Source: Loktanella sp. DSM 29012 | GTDB lineage: Bacteria > Pseudomonadota > Alphaproteobacteria > Rhodobacterales > Rhodobacteraceae | NCBI RefSeq assembly: GCF_900110705.1 | Contig: NZ_FOEJ01000003.1 | Span: 186,001 to 250,000, forward strand | Length of the DNA: 64,000 bases | Reading direction: 5' to 3' | Shown: piece after piece, positions 19,769 through 28,494 of the stretch | Layout of the letters: every line of letters starts with the position of its first letter | How positions within the stretch are numbered: the first letter of the stretch is position 1 | The notes under the pieces: generated by a model | Told to the model about the DNA's origin: nothing | Databases searched by the model: none | What the model saw: only the letters and a program-made list of their open reading frames with translations | Position numbers and translations under genes: made by a program

Positions 19769-19833
19769 AGGGGGCGCTGCCCCCACTGCGGATTTCATCC
19801 GCAGCCCCCCGGGATATTTGCAAAACAGCGATG
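19769..19833. repeat. dispersed intergenic two-hairpin repeat, copy A
   Basis: Between two convergent genes lies hairpin GGGGGC-GCT-GCCCCC (19770-19784), then a second hairpin CTGCGGAT-TTC-ATCCGCAG (19786-19804), then CCCGGGATATTTGCAAAACA. A related unit (GGGGC-GCT-GCCCC followed by CCCGGAGTATTTTTGGCAAGA) stands at 49002-49046. The conserved order of a GC hairpin followed by a TATTT..CAA tail marks a short dispersed element. Here it probably also works as a two-way terminator. Confidence 0.7.
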
Positions 19834-19837
19834 CCAA

Positions 19838-20617
19838 TCAGGACCAGTCGGGGTCACGTTTTTCCAAGAACGCCGCGATGCCTTCTGCCGTGTCGTCATC
19901 GGCCATGTTCTGCACCATGACATCACCCGTATAGGCATAGGCCTGCGCAGTGGGCATCTGGGCCTGCGCATAGAAGGCCTGTTTGCCGATGCGTACTGCA
20001 GAGCCGAGTTTCTGGGCGATACTGGCAGCGAATGACCGTGTGTCGCGGGTCAGGTTGTCCAGTTTGGCCGTACGGTTGATCAGGCCCAGATGCTGGGCCT
20101 CATCGGCAGAGAGGAAGCGTCCGGTTGTCAGCATCTCGAAGGCGGGTTTGGCCGCGATATTGCGGGTCAGTGCCACCATCGGCGTCGAGCAGAACAACCC
20201 GATGTTCACACCATTCACCCCAAAGCGCGCATCCACGCTGGCTGTCGCAAGATCGCAGGTCGCGACCAGCTGGCATCCGGCAGCGGCGGCCAGGCCGTGG
20301 ATTTGCGCGATGACGGGCTGGGGCAGGGACTGGATACGGGTCATCATGGCCGTGCAGCGGTCGAACAGGGCGCGCAATTGCGCGGGACCGTCCGCGTTGG
20401 CGCGCATGGCCTGCATTTCCGACAGGTCGTGACCCGCACAAAACGCACGGCCCGCGCCCTGGATGATCACAACCCGGATCGCGTCATCTGCTGCGATCCG
20501 GTCCAGTTCCGCGTGCAGTGCCGTCAGCATCGCGACCGAGAGCGCGTTCAGCTTGTCCGGATCGTTCAGGGTCAGGGTTGCAATCTGGTCTTGATCCGTG
20601 CGCAGCAGGATTGTCAT
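19838..20617 (-). CDS. enoyl-CoA hydratase/isomerase family protein
   Basis: A 259-residue crotonase-fold protein. Visible motifs: 'LNDPDKLNALSVAM' near the start, 'GAGRAFCAGHDLSEM' for the first oxyanion-hole segment, and 'IAQIHGLAAAAGCQLVATCDLA' across about residues 97-118 for the second. The usual catalytic glutamates of mitochondrial-type hydratase are not both evident: the second position reads 'NIGLFCSTP', as in ECHDC3-like crotonases, so substrate and reaction are open. The ATG at 20617 is preferred over the long upstream frame, which overlaps the divergent thioesterase. Confidence 0.88.
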   Translation of the reverse strand: MTILLRTDQDQIATLTLNDPDKLNALSVAMLTALHAELDRIAADDAIRVVIIQGAGRAFCAGHDLSEMQAMRANADGPAQLRALFDRCTAMMTRIQSLPQPVIAQIHGLAAAAGCQLVATCDLATASVDARFGVNGVNIGLFCSTPMVALTRNIAAKPAFEMLTTGRFLSADEAQHLGLINRTAKLDNLTRDTRSFAASIAQKLGSAVRIGKQAFYAQAQMPTAQAYAYTGDVMVQNMADDDTAEGIAAFLEKRDPDWS

Positions 20618-20668
20618 GGGGATGTGTCCGTGGTTGCCTGTCCCCAGACTAGGTGAGGGGACGCGCGA

Positions 20669-21091
20669 ATGGAACTGAAGATGACGCCGGATGATCTGTG
20701 CGCGTTTCTGGACCGGGAATTTCCGCAGGTGAGCGCAGACTTTGCGATTGATGCGCTGACAGAGGATCAGTTGACCGTGCGGCTGCGCGTGGGTGACCGC
20801 CATTTGCGGCCCGGTGGCACGGTATCTGGGCCGTCGATGTTTGCGCTGGCAGACGTGGGGGTCTATTTGGCCGTGTTGGCCCGTCTGGGGCCGGTGGCAT
20901 TGGCGGTGACGACGAATTGTTCCATCGATTTCATGCGCAAGCCGGCTGCGGGTGTCGATCTGATCTGTCGGACCAAACTGCTGAAATTGGGGCGATCCCT
21001 GGCTGTTGGTGATGCGCTGATCTATTCCGACGGGCTGGATGCGCCTGTGGCGCGGGCGACGCTGACATACGCCATTCCGCCCGCACGCTAG
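20669..21091 (+). CDS. PaaI-like hotdog-fold thioesterase
   Basis: A 140-residue acyl-CoA thioesterase of the PaaI group. Core motif: 'RPGGTVSGPSMFALADVGVYLAV' (about 50-72), followed by 'ALAVTTNCSIDFMRKPAAG', which matches the hotdog helix and the strand after it. The position usually held by the catalytic Asp/Glu is Asp in 'ALADVG'. Divergent from the crotonase gene with about 50 bp between starts; acyl-CoA metabolism may link the two, which is inference. Confidence 0.87.
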   Translation: MELKMTPDDLCAFLDREFPQVSADFAIDALTEDQLTVRLRVGDRHLRPGGTVSGPSMFALADVGVYLAVLARLGPVALAVTTNCSIDFMRKPAAGVDLICRTKLLKLGRSLAVGDALIYSDGLDAPVARATLTYAIPPAR

Positions 21092-21097
21092 GCCAGC

Positions 21098-21325
21098 TCA
21101 GGGCTGGTAGAACGGCTTGGCCGCCTCGCGCCGCGCCGCTGTCGCGGTCAAGCCGATATCGTGCAGCTGCACCGGGTCAAGTTTGCGCAGATGTTTGCGG
21201 GTGCGGTGTCGAAGATCCCAGATCGTCAGCATCACGGCCAGCGACACGCAAACCTGTGCGGCCTTTGGCAAAACGGTCTGACCGTTCAACAGGGCAAGCT
21301 GGGCAGGGTTTATCGCATGTGACAT
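21098..21325 (-). CDS. DUF1127 domain protein
   Basis: A 75-residue protein whose C-terminal part 'HLRKLDPVQLHDIGLTATAARREAAKPF' (spread over about 45-72) is a DUF1127 domain. An N-terminal hydrophobic stretch (22-36) precedes it. Small DUF1127 proteins are RNA-binding or phosphate/stress-linked in other alphaproteobacteria (for example CcaF1 in Rhodobacter); the role here is unknown. ATG at 21325 is chosen because the domain starts soon after; the longer open frame enters the opposite promoter. Divergent from a MocR-type regulator. Confidence 0.85.
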   Translation of the reverse strand: MSHAINPAQLALLNGQTVLPKAAQVCVSLAVMLTIWDLRHRTRKHLRKLDPVQLHDIGLTATAARREAAKPFYQP

Positions 21326-21341
21326 GACGTGACCTTTTCTA

Positions 21342-21398
21342 ATTGTATTGACACAATATGCTAATCTGCATAGGTATGGGATACAAATTGAATACAAT
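21342..21398. promoter_or_regulatory. divergent control region with ATACAA repeats (putative MocR operator)
   Basis: Between the DUF1127 and MocR genes lie two direct ATACAA copies at 21381-21386 and 21392-21397, 11 bp apart start to start. A third, inverted copy (TTGTAT) is at 21343-21348, overlapping a TTGACA hexamer at 21348-21353 that could be a -35 box. MocR proteins commonly bind direct repeats in their own divergent promoter. The assignment is inference. Confidence 0.5.
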
Positions 21399-21416
21399 CT
21401 GTACCAGAGAAACATT

Positions 21417-22817
21417 GTGACCGATACAACTTGGGTTCCCGATCTTGACGCGCTGCCGGACCGGCGCCCGAAATACGACCGTCTGGCCGCAGCGATCCGT
21501 ACGGGTATTGCGGGCGGTGATCTGGTGCCGGGGCAAAAGCTGCCCCCGGTGCGGGATCTGGCGTGGAAGGTCGGGGTGACACCCGGCACAGCCGCGCGTG
21601 CATATCGATTGCTGACGGATGCCGGGGTGCTGACGGCAGGCGTGGGGCGCGGCACCTATGTGGCCGAAACCAAATCCCCGCCAAGCCCGGTGCTGTTGGC
21701 CGAGCATGTCTTTGATGCAAGTGGCGACGTGAACCTGTTCAGCCCGAAAATGCCGGATCTGGGACAGGGACACCTGATTGCGACGCTGGCCGCGCAGGTG
21801 GTCGCACAGATGCCCGCGGACCGTTTGATGCGCTACCCCAGCCGTGTCACCGATCTGGCGGCGCGTCAGGCCTGCCTCGCGGGGCTGCACGCTGATGTGG
21901 GGCCTGCCGATGTAGAGGATATCGTCGCGACCAACGGCGGTCAGAACGCGATTGTCCTGATCCTGCAGACCATCCTGCGCGGTCCGGCACCCGTGATGCT
22001 GGGCGATGCGATCAGCTACAACGGGTTTCGCAGTGCCGCCGAAATGTGCCGTGCAGAGCTGATGGCCGTGCCTTGGGATGACGAAGGTCCCGATCCGCAG
22101 GTGTTTGAAAATCTGGTGCGGCAGCATGGCGCACAGGTCTATTGCACGGCGTCCGAGGTGAACAACCCGACAGGACAAGCCACATCATTTGCGCGCAGAC
22201 AGCAGATTGCAGCGATTGCCAAGGTGCACGGTGTTCATGTGATCGACGACGATTGTTACGCAAGGATCGACCGCGTGGGCCCCAGCTATCGCGCATTGCT
22301 GCCTGATCTGGGCTGGCATGTGGCCAGTCCGTCCAAGACGATTTCGCCTGCCTTGCGGATCGGGTTCGCGGTGGCACCCAAGGCGCATGCGGCAGCGCTC
22401 GTCCGGTCTGCCATCGGGCAGTCGTTCGGTGTCTCTCCCTTGCTGACGGATCTTTATGCGGCTCTTATGCGGTCGCCCGAGATTGACGGAATCGTGCAGG
22501 CGGTCCGGGCGCGGATCGACCGGGATGTGGGTGTGGTCGTGACAACCTTTGCCGATTGCGCGCCGGGTTATGCACCGGGCATTCCGTTTGTCTGGCTCGT
22601 GTTGCCGCGGACATGGCGGGCCAATGATTTCGTAGCAGCGGCCAAGGCGCGCGGCATTCATCTGAAATCGTCGGAATCGTTCCTGCATCGTGACAGCCGG
22701 ATGGTGCATGCGGTGCGGATCGCGGTAAATGGACTGCTGGCACCCGACCGATTTGATGCGGCAATTGCGGACCTGCGGGATCTGATGGACACGCCGGCGG
22801 CACGGATCTCGGTCTGA
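21417..22817 (+). CDS. MocR-type regulator (GntR wHTH fused to aminotransferase fold)
   Basis: A 466-residue transcription factor. Residues about 15-85 are a GntR winged helix ('RLAAAIRTGIAGGDLVPGQKLPPVRDLA' split across the helices, then 'GTAARAYRLLTDAGVLTAGVGRGTYV'). The rest is a class I aminotransferase domain that binds PLP: 'NGGQNAIVLILQTIL', 'ASEVNNPTGQ', 'IDDDCYARI' and the Schiff-base lysine in 'ASPSKTISPALRIGF'. The GTG at 21417 precedes the domain by the usual distance. Such regulators sense PLP or amines. The target is unknown; the divergent DUF1127 gene is the nearest candidate. Confidence 0.9.
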   Translation: MTDTTWVPDLDALPDRRPKYDRLAAAIRTGIAGGDLVPGQKLPPVRDLAWKVGVTPGTAARAYRLLTDAGVLTAGVGRGTYVAETKSPPSPVLLAEHVFDASGDVNLFSPKMPDLGQGHLIATLAAQVVAQMPADRLMRYPSRVTDLAARQACLAGLHADVGPADVEDIVATNGGQNAIVLILQTILRGPAPVMLGDAISYNGFRSAAEMCRAELMAVPWDDEGPDPQVFENLVRQHGAQVYCTASEVNNPTGQATSFARRQQIAAIAKVHGVHVIDDDCYARIDRVGPSYRALLPDLGWHVASPSKTISPALRIGFAVAPKAHAAALVRSAIGQSFGVSPLLTDLYAALMRSPEIDGIVQAVRARIDRDVGVVVTTFADCAPGYAPGIPFVWLVLPRTWRANDFVAAAKARGIHLKSSESFLHRDSRMVHAVRIAVNGLLAPDRFDAAIADLRDLMDTPAARISV

Positions 22818-22855
22818 TGGAGGGTAAGCCTGCGGATTTTGTGGGGTAAATAGAT

Positions 22856-22871
22856 ACCTTAATTTTAAGGT
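22856..22871. other. 16-bp AT palindrome
   Basis: ACCTTAA-TT-TTAAGGT lies after the MocR gene and ahead of the rplM promoter. It is either a weak transcription end for the MocR gene (TTGATTTTG follows) or a protein-binding site. No known consensus is matched. Confidence 0.4.
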
Positions 22872-22906
22872 GTTGATTTTGCTATGTTTTGCCGGGTATC
22901 TGGCGC

Positions 22907-22934
22907 TTGACGTGGCTTGCAGCTGCCGTATAAG
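22907..22934 (+). promoter_or_regulatory. housekeeping promoter of rplM-rpsI
   Basis: TTGACG (22907-22912), 16-bp spacer, TATAAG (22929-22934), about 55 bp before rplM. This is the best sigma-70 type promoter seen in the window and suits a strongly expressed ribosomal operon. Confidence 0.75.
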
Positions 22935-22988
22935 CCGCACATCCGAATGACGGGCCCCGCGTGGCCCCTTAGACCTCTGGTGAGATTA

Positions 22989-23450
22989 ATGAAAACTTAT
23001 ACCGCGACCCCGGCGGATATCGACAAGAAATGGATCCTGATCGACGCCGAAGGCCTCGTTCTGGGCCGTCTTGCATCCATCGTGGCCATGCGCCTGCGTG
23101 GCAAGCACAAGCCGTCCTTCACACCGCACATGGATATGGGCGACAATGTTATCATCATCAACGCCGACAAGGTGCAGATGACCGGCAAAAAGCGTGAAGA
23201 GAAATTCTACTGGCACACCGGCCACCCCGGCGGGATCAAGTCCAAGACCAAGGCTGACATCCTCGAGGGTGATCACCCCGAGCGCGTGCTGTTCCAGGCC
23301 GTCAAGCGCATGCTGCCCGGCAACAAGCTGCGCAACAAGCAGCTGACCAACATGCGTATCTTTGCTGGTGCAGAGCACGGCATGGAAGCCCAAAAGCCCG
23401 AAGTTCTGGACGTCGCGTCCATGAACAAAAAGAACACGAGGACCGCATAA
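22989..23450 (+). CDS. rplM: ribosomal protein L13
   Basis: 153-residue large-subunit protein L13. It starts [20 protein letters not shown] and contains '[25 protein letters not shown]' over residues 23-47 and '[21 protein letters not shown]'. All are standard L13 blocks; the length is a little above the usual 142-150. ATG at 22989 with GGTGAGA upstream. The stop overlaps the rpsI start (TAATG). Confidence 0.98.
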   Translation: MKTYTATPADIDKKWILIDAEGLVLGRLASIVAMRLRGKHKPSFTPHMDMGDNVIIINADKVQMTGKKREEKFYWHTGHPGGIKSKTKADILEGDHPERVLFQAVKRMLPGNKLRNKQLTNMRIFAGAEHGMEAQKPEVLDVASMNKKNTRTA

Positions 23451-23956
23451 TGGCCGATCAGATCAATTCTCTGGAAGAGCTGGGCGGCGCAGTCACCGCT
23501 GACATCGGCGGCGTGCAGGGCACTGAGGCGGAAACCGTCGTCGCACCGCGTGAATCGGTCAAGGACGAGTTCGGCCGCAGCTATGCCACGGGCAAGCGCA
23601 AGGACGCCGTTGCACGCGTCTGGATCAAGCCGGGTTCCGGCAAGGTCACCGTCAACGGCAAAGAGATGAACGCCTATTTTGCACGCCCCGTGCTGCAGAT
23701 GATCCTGGCACAGCCGTTTTCTGTCGCCGGCGTTGCTGGTCAGTTCGACGTTGTCGCCACCGTCAAGGGTGGCGGCCTGTCCGGTCAGGCCGGTGCGGTC
23801 AAGCATGGCGTGTCCAAGGCGCTGCAACTGTTCGACCCGTCGCTGCGTCCGGCACTGAAGGCCGCAGGGTTCCTGACCCGCGACAGCCGCGTCGTCGAGC
23901 GCAAGAAGTACGGCAAAGCCAAGGCCCGCAAGAGCTTCCAGTTCTCCAAGCGTTAA
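23450..23956 (+). CDS. rpsI: ribosomal protein S9
   Basis: 168-residue small-subunit protein S9. Residues from about 40 on are canonical: '[20 protein letters not shown]', and the C-terminal tail ending '[11 protein letters not shown]', which reaches the P-site tRNA. The first 38 residues are an acidic extension typical of alphaproteobacterial S9. It is translationally coupled to rplM and followed by an intrinsic terminator. Confidence 0.98.
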   Translation: MADQINSLEELGGAVTADIGGVQGTEAETVVAPRESVKDEFGRSYATGKRKDAVARVWIKPGSGKVTVNGKEMNAYFARPVLQMILAQPFSVAGVAGQFDVVATVKGGGLSGQAGAVKHGVSKALQLFDPSLRPALKAAGFLTRDSRVVERKKYGKAKARKSFQFSKR

Positions 23957-23976
23957 GCCTTGCTGCAAAATTGTGC

Positions 23977-24005
23977 AAAGGGCGGTCCGATCGGGCCGCC
24001 CTTTT
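23977..24005 (+). terminator. intrinsic terminator of rplM-rpsI
   Basis: AAAGGGCGG ... CCGCCCTTTT with an inner CCGATCGG that extends the stem, 21 bp after rpsI. The T-run on the plus strand makes it a rho-independent terminator. Confidence 0.9.
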
Positions 24006-24050
24006 GTTTTGTCCATTGATCTTTCGCGTGAACGCTTTGAACATGAAAAC

Positions 24051-24926
24051 ATGAGCGTGGGAACTTCACTTACACAGGATCAGTCACGGGCGATTCGCCT
24101 GCTTGGCGTGCCATTCGTCTATGCGGTGCTGCTGCTGGCGGTACCGCTGGGTGCGATCGTGTTGTTCAGTTTCTGGGCGCAGGATTTCATGGCCGTCGAT
24201 ACGACATTTACCCTCGACAACTACCGCGAAATTGCGGACAGCCCGATCTACGCGATGCTGTTGCAGCGGTCATTGATGGTGTCGGGAATCGTGACGGCCG
24301 TGACCGTCGTGCTCGCCTATCCGGTCGCCTATTTCATCAGTTTTCACGTGACCCCGTCGAAAAAGTCGCTGTGGCTGTTCCTGATCACCATTCCGTTCTG
24401 GACCAGCTATCTGATCCGGGTGTTCCTGTGGAAGGTGATCCTGGGCTACAACGGGGTCATCAACTCTGGCCTGATACAGGTCGGCCTGATCGAAGAGCCG
24501 CTGACGTTCATCCTCTACAACGTCAACGCAGTCATCATCACATTGGCCCACGCCTTTGCGCCATTCGCGATTTTGCCGATCTTTGTCGTGCTGGAGAAAA
24601 TCGACCGGTCCCTGCTGGAGGCGTCCCAGGATCTGGGCGAGAGCAGGTTGTCGACGTTTTTTCGCGTGACCTTGCCGCTGTCGATGCCCGGTGTCGTGGG
24701 TGCCGTGCTGATCGTATTCATTCCGACAGTGGGTGATTACGTGACGCCCGAACTGATGGGCGGTGCGGGTGGCAAACTGATCGCCAACATGATCCAGACC
24801 CAGTTTTTGCAATTGAACAACGCACCGCTGGGCGCTGCACTGGCCATCGTGGCGATGCTTTGTGTCACGGCCATCGCGCTGGTGTTCGTCTTTCTGAACC
24901 GCCGCTGGCTGAGGGGTCGCCGATGA
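24051..24926 (+). CDS. ABC transporter permease (PotB-like)
   Basis: A 291-residue inner-membrane permease of the spermidine/putrescine class. Six hydrophobic segments are visible; the ATPase-docking EAA loop is 'LLEASQDLGESRLSTFFRVTLPLSMPG' over about residues 188-214. The 'FWTSYLIRVFLWKVILGYNG' stretch is typical of PotB/PotH. The ATG at 24051 is used because upstream codons run into the rpsI terminator. It overlaps the second permease by ATGA. No periplasmic binding protein is encoded nearby. Confidence 0.9.
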   Translation: MSVGTSLTQDQSRAIRLLGVPFVYAVLLLAVPLGAIVLFSFWAQDFMAVDTTFTLDNYREIADSPIYAMLLQRSLMVSGIVTAVTVVLAYPVAYFISFHVTPSKKSLWLFLITIPFWTSYLIRVFLWKVILGYNGVINSGLIQVGLIEEPLTFILYNVNAVIITLAHAFAPFAILPIFVVLEKIDRSLLEASQDLGESRLSTFFRVTLPLSMPGVVGAVLIVFIPTVGDYVTPELMGGAGGKLIANMIQTQFLQLNNAPLGAALAIVAMLCVTAIALVFVFLNRRWLRGRR

Positions 24927-25723
24927 GTTTGCGCGTCTATGCCATTGCCTATCTGATCTTTCTCTATGCGCCGATCGTGTTGTTGCCGCTGTTTGCGTTC
25001 AACGACGCGACCATCATCGCCTTTCCGCTGTCGGGGTTCACGACGGAATGGTTTTCCGCGCTGAAAACGAACGGGTCGTTGCACGGTGCGCTGACGAATT
25101 CGCTGATCATCGCGGGCTGTACGGCGGTCTTTTCCACGCTGTTGGGCATGTGCGCCGCGCGGGCGGCCGCCATGTCGCATTTTCCGGGCAAGGGGGGCAT
25201 CACCGGGTTCGTCATGTTGCCACTGGTGCTGCCTGAAATCATTGTGGCGGTGTCCTTGCTGGTGATCCTGCGGCAGGTGCTGGGCCTTGATCTGGGGAAC
25301 TGGACCATCATCATGGCTCATGTGCTGATCTGCACGCCGTTTTCCATCGCCATCCTGAACGGTGCATTCGGCAACCTCGACCCGTCGATGGAAGAAGCGG
25401 CGCTGGATCTGGGCGAATCCCGCTGGTCTGCGTTCCGGCTGGTGACGCTGCCGCTGGTCATGCCGGGCATCATTTCGTCCATGCTGATTTCCTTTACCAT
25501 TTCGCTGGATGAATTCATCATCGCGTTTTTCCTGACCGGGTCTGACCCGACCTTGCCCGTCTATATCTGGGGATTGCTGCGGTTCCCGGCACAGCTGCCC
25601 GTCGTGATGGCGCTGGGGACAATCCTTGTTGCGCTGTCAATCATCCTGCTGACGATTGCAGAACTATTCCGCCGCCGTGGGATCAAACGGTCCGGCGCCA
25701 AAGACACCGGGGGTTTCCTGTGA
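24923..25723 (+). CDS. ABC transporter permease (PotC-like)
   Basis: A 266-residue permease, second membrane subunit of the same importer. The N-terminus 'YLIFLYAPIVLLPLFAFNDA' is the PotC/PotI signature, and the EAA loop is 'MEEAALDLGESRWSAFRLVTLPLVMPGI' (across about 157-184), followed by 'FTISLDEFIIAFFLTG'. It shares 4 bases with each neighbour (ATGA and GTGA), so all three subunits are coupled in translation. Confidence 0.91.
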   Translation: MSLRVYAIAYLIFLYAPIVLLPLFAFNDATIIAFPLSGFTTEWFSALKTNGSLHGALTNSLIIAGCTAVFSTLLGMCAARAAAMSHFPGKGGITGFVMLPLVLPEIIVAVSLLVILRQVLGLDLGNWTIIMAHVLICTPFSIAILNGAFGNLDPSMEEAALDLGESRWSAFRLVTLPLVMPGIISSMLISFTISLDEFIIAFFLTGSDPTLPVYIWGLLRFPAQLPVVMALGTILVALSIILLTIAELFRRRGIKRSGAKDTGGFL

Positions 25724-26967
25724 CCGACCTGATCAAGCTGCGTGGCGTAAACAAGTATTACGGCACCTATCACGCCTTGCGCGATATCGACCTGACGATC
25801 CGTGCGGGTGAATTCTTTTCCCTTCTTGGCCCGTCGGGCTGCGGCAAGACGACATTGCTGCGTGTCATCGCGGGGTTCGAGGGGGTGTCGGCCGGGACGG
25901 TCATGATATCAGATCGGGACATGGCCAATGTGCCGCCGAACCAGCGCCCGACGAACATGGTGTTTCAGTCCTATGCGATCTTTCCGCATCTGACTGTCGC
26001 GGAGAACGTGGCCTTTGGCCTGCGCAAGCGTTCGGACATCGCGAAATCTGCCCGCGCCGGTCTGGTCGAAGAAGCCTTGGAAATGGTGGCATTGGGCGGC
26101 TACGGCAAACGGGCGGCACACGCCCTGTCGGGCGGTCAGCGTCAGCGCGTGGCCCTTGCACGGGCCTTGATCCTGAAGCCCAAGGTTTTGCTGCTGGACG
26201 AACCGCTGTCGGCGCTGGACAAGAAAATGCGCGAACACATGCAGGTGGAATTGATCCGCCTGCAACGTCATGTCGGCATCACGTTCATCCTTGTGACCCA
26301 CGACCAGGAAGAGGCACTGGTGATGTCTGACCGGATTGCGGTCATGTTCGCAGGCGAGATCGGCCAGATGGATGATCCCGAAACGCTGTATCGTCGCCCC
26401 AAGAGCCGCCGCGTCGCCGAATTCATCGGCAAGATGAATTTTCTGCCAGGGCAGGTGACCGCACTGTCGGCGGCGGGCGAGGCGTCCAGTGGCGCACCCC
26501 TTGCAGGCCATGCGCCCGGAACGGTGCCGCCGAACCGGACAAACCGCCTGCTGACGGACCTGATGGACAAGATTGCACCGGGGACAGAGGCAAATGCAGA
26601 CACGGACACGGCCGAGGAGGCCGCTGCTTCACCGGAGGTGATGACGGTGGATATCGCCGGTCTGGGCGCGGCTCAGATCAGCGTGGATCAGGCGCCCGAG
26701 GGCGCAAAACTGGGCGAGGTCGCCGTGGGTATTCGTCCTGAAACGCTTGCCATTCTGTTCGAAGGCGAAATGCCGAAACGCCATGAATGCCCGGGTGTCG
26801 TGGACGAGGTCGTGTATTACGGCGATATGACCTATTACGATGTGCGGATCAAAGACGTGCCGCAACCCCTTACGATTGCGATGAAAAACCTGATCGGCAG
26901 GCCTGTGCTGGAGGTTGGCGCCGCCTGTCGTGTCGCCTGGGATGACCGGGCGCTGGTGCTGTTCTAG
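25720..26967 (+). CDS. ABC transporter ATP-binding protein (PotA-like)
   Basis: The 415-residue ATPase subunit. Walker A GPSGCGKTT (37-45), Q-loop 'MVFQSYAIFPHL', signature LSGGQRQRVALARAL, Walker B 'LLLDEPLSALD', switch 'LVTHDQEEAL'. The TOBE region is about 45 residues longer than in E. coli PotA because of a low-complexity Ala/Thr/Glu stretch around residues 246-310 ('TEANADTDTAEEAAASPE'). GTG start at 25720. Polyamine or a related opine/amino-acid substrate is inferred from the permease type. The stop shares CTAG with the convergent tetR gene. Confidence 0.92.
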   Translation: MTDLIKLRGVNKYYGTYHALRDIDLTIRAGEFFSLLGPSGCGKTTLLRVIAGFEGVSAGTVMISDRDMANVPPNQRPTNMVFQSYAIFPHLTVAENVAFGLRKRSDIAKSARAGLVEEALEMVALGGYGKRAAHALSGGQRQRVALARALILKPKVLLLDEPLSALDKKMREHMQVELIRLQRHVGITFILVTHDQEEALVMSDRIAVMFAGEIGQMDDPETLYRRPKSRRVAEFIGKMNFLPGQVTALSAAGEASSGAPLAGHAPGTVPPNRTNRLLTDLMDKIAPGTEANADTDTAEEAAASPEVMTVDIAGLGAAQISVDQAPEGAKLGEVAVGIRPETLAILFEGEMPKRHECPGVVDEVVYYGDMTYYDVRIKDVPQPLTIAMKNLIGRPVLEVGAACRVAWDDRALVLF

Positions 26968-27581
26968 GCGTCCGGCGGCAGGATACCCAAACCGCGCAGA
27001 TAGATCCCGATTCCGGTTTCCAGCAGATCGTCCGGTGGATAGGGGCTTTGCGTGCCGGGCGCGCCACGGGCGAACAATTCGACCACCCCATGCGACAAGG
27101 CCCAGATATGGGCCGCGAACATCTGCGGTGGCGGTCTGCGGTCGGCGGGCACATGCTGTGACAGCACGGCGGCGGCGGTTTCCATCACACCCAACGCGCG
27201 ACTGGCGGTTTTGTACAGTTCGGTCGAGCGATTGATCGAAATGCCACTTTCGAACATGGCGACGTAGTGACCGGGGTGTTCGCGGGCAAAGGCAAGATAG
27301 GCCTGACCTGTGTTCAGGAACGCTGTCAGCGCCGATGGCTTTCCGTTGTCGTATGCGGTTTCCATCCGGTCGGCAAAGATCGCATAGCCTTGCAAGGCAG
27401 CCTCTGCGATCAGATCCTCGCGCCCTTCGAAATGGCGATAGACGGCAGCGGGCGTGACGCCTGCCTCGCGCGCGGCCTCTGACAGGGTGAATCCTGTGGG
27501 TCCCTTGACCTTGATCAGGTCCAGACAGGCTTCGACCAGCGCCTGCGCGAGGTTGCCGTGGTGATATCCGCGTTTAGCCAT
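26964..27581 (-). CDS. TetR/AcrR family regulator
   Basis: A 205-residue repressor. The N-terminal helix-turn-helix is '[32 protein letters not shown]' across about residues 30-61. The C-terminal ligand domain resembles the TetR_C_33/WHG type ('[16 protein letters not shown]'). The ATG at 27581 gives the usual start '[18 protein letters not shown]'. It begins inside the last codons of ppk2 (8-bp overlap), so the two are co-transcribed. Its 3' end overlaps the potA-like gene by CTAG. Target unknown. Confidence 0.9.
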   Translation of the reverse strand: MAKRGYHHGNLAQALVEACLDLIKVKGPTGFTLSEAAREAGVTPAAVYRHFEGREDLIAEAALQGYAIFADRMETAYDNGKPSALTAFLNTGQAYLAFAREHPGHYVAMFESGISINRSTELYKTASRALGVMETAAAVLSQHVPADRRPPPQMFAAHIWALSHGVVELFARGAPGTQSPYPPDDLLETGIGIYLRGLGILPPDA

Positions 27582-28455
27582 GACCACGGGCGTGCCACAG
27601 GTCGGGTCCGCCGACAATGGCTTGGTCGATCTCTCCCAGCGCGGCCACATCCTTTTGGTCGTAGTCGATCCCTGACAACACGGCGCGGATCGCGTTCAGG
27701 CGCGCGCGGCGTTTGTCGTCGGTCATGATGACAGTCCAAGGCGCTGCGGTGGTATGGGTCCTGTCCAGCGTTTCACCGATGGCCGTGGTGTAGTCGTCCC
27801 AGCGCGACAATCCCTTGACGTCGATGCCGGACAGTTTCCACTGTTTCAACGGGTCGCTTTCGCGGGCCAAAAAACGGTTCAATTGTTCGGCGCGACCCAC
27901 CGTCAGCCAAAGTTTGAACAGCTGCACGCCGTCATCGACGATCATTTCCTCGAACGGATTGACCTGATCGAACCAATGGGCGCGTTGCGAGTCTGTGCAA
28001 AACCCGAACACCTTTTCCACCACACCGCGATTGTACCAGGACCGGTCAAAGAAAGTGACATCACCTGCGGCGGGCAGGTGCTTGATATAGCGCTGAAAAT
28101 ACCACTGCGACGCCTCATCCTCGTTCGGTTTGGACAAGGCCACAGTATGGGCGGAACGCGGGTTCAGGTTTTCGCGGAAACGACTGATTGTGCCGCCTTT
28201 GCCTGCCGCGTCGCGGCCCTCGAATACGACGGCGATGCGTGCGCCCGCGGCCTTGGCCCAGGTCTGCATCTTGACCAATTCGATCTGCAACAGATGCAGC
28301 TGGTCCTCGTAGTCGGATTTGTCCATCCGGTCGTCATGCGGATATCCAGCGGTCAGGATGGGCTTACCGTCGCTGTCGGCAATGGCCGCGCGCACAGCCT
28401 CTGGCGCCTCGTTTTCGTGGAATGCGCTGATTGCGCCGTCAAAGGGAAGTGTCAT
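27574..28455 (-). CDS. ppk2: polyphosphate kinase 2 (class I)
   Basis: A 293-residue kinase using polyphosphate to phosphorylate ADP or GDP (or the reverse). Walker A '[18 protein letters not shown]', the lid motif '[13 protein letters not shown]' and Walker B region '[21 protein letters not shown]' are all present, as in single-domain class I PPK2. The ATG at 28455 has AGGA 7 nt upstream; two earlier ATGs (28461, 28476) are less well placed. Overlaps the following tetR gene by 8 bp. Confidence 0.93.
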   Translation of the reverse strand: MTLPFDGAISAFHENEAPEAVRAAIADSDGKPILTAGYPHDDRMDKSDYEDQLHLLQIELVKMQTWAKAAGARIAVVFEGRDAAGKGGTISRFRENLNPRSAHTVALSKPNEDEASQWYFQRYIKHLPAAGDVTFFDRSWYNRGVVEKVFGFCTDSQRAHWFDQVNPFEEMIVDDGVQLFKLWLTVGRAEQLNRFLARESDPLKQWKLSGIDVKGLSRWDDYTTAIGETLDRTHTTAAPWTVIMTDDKRRARLNAIRAVLSGIDYDQKDVAALGEIDQAIVGGPDLWHARGHG

Positions 28456-28494
28456 GGCCATATCCTTTTGGCCCACATTGCCCGGTGTCGGGTG

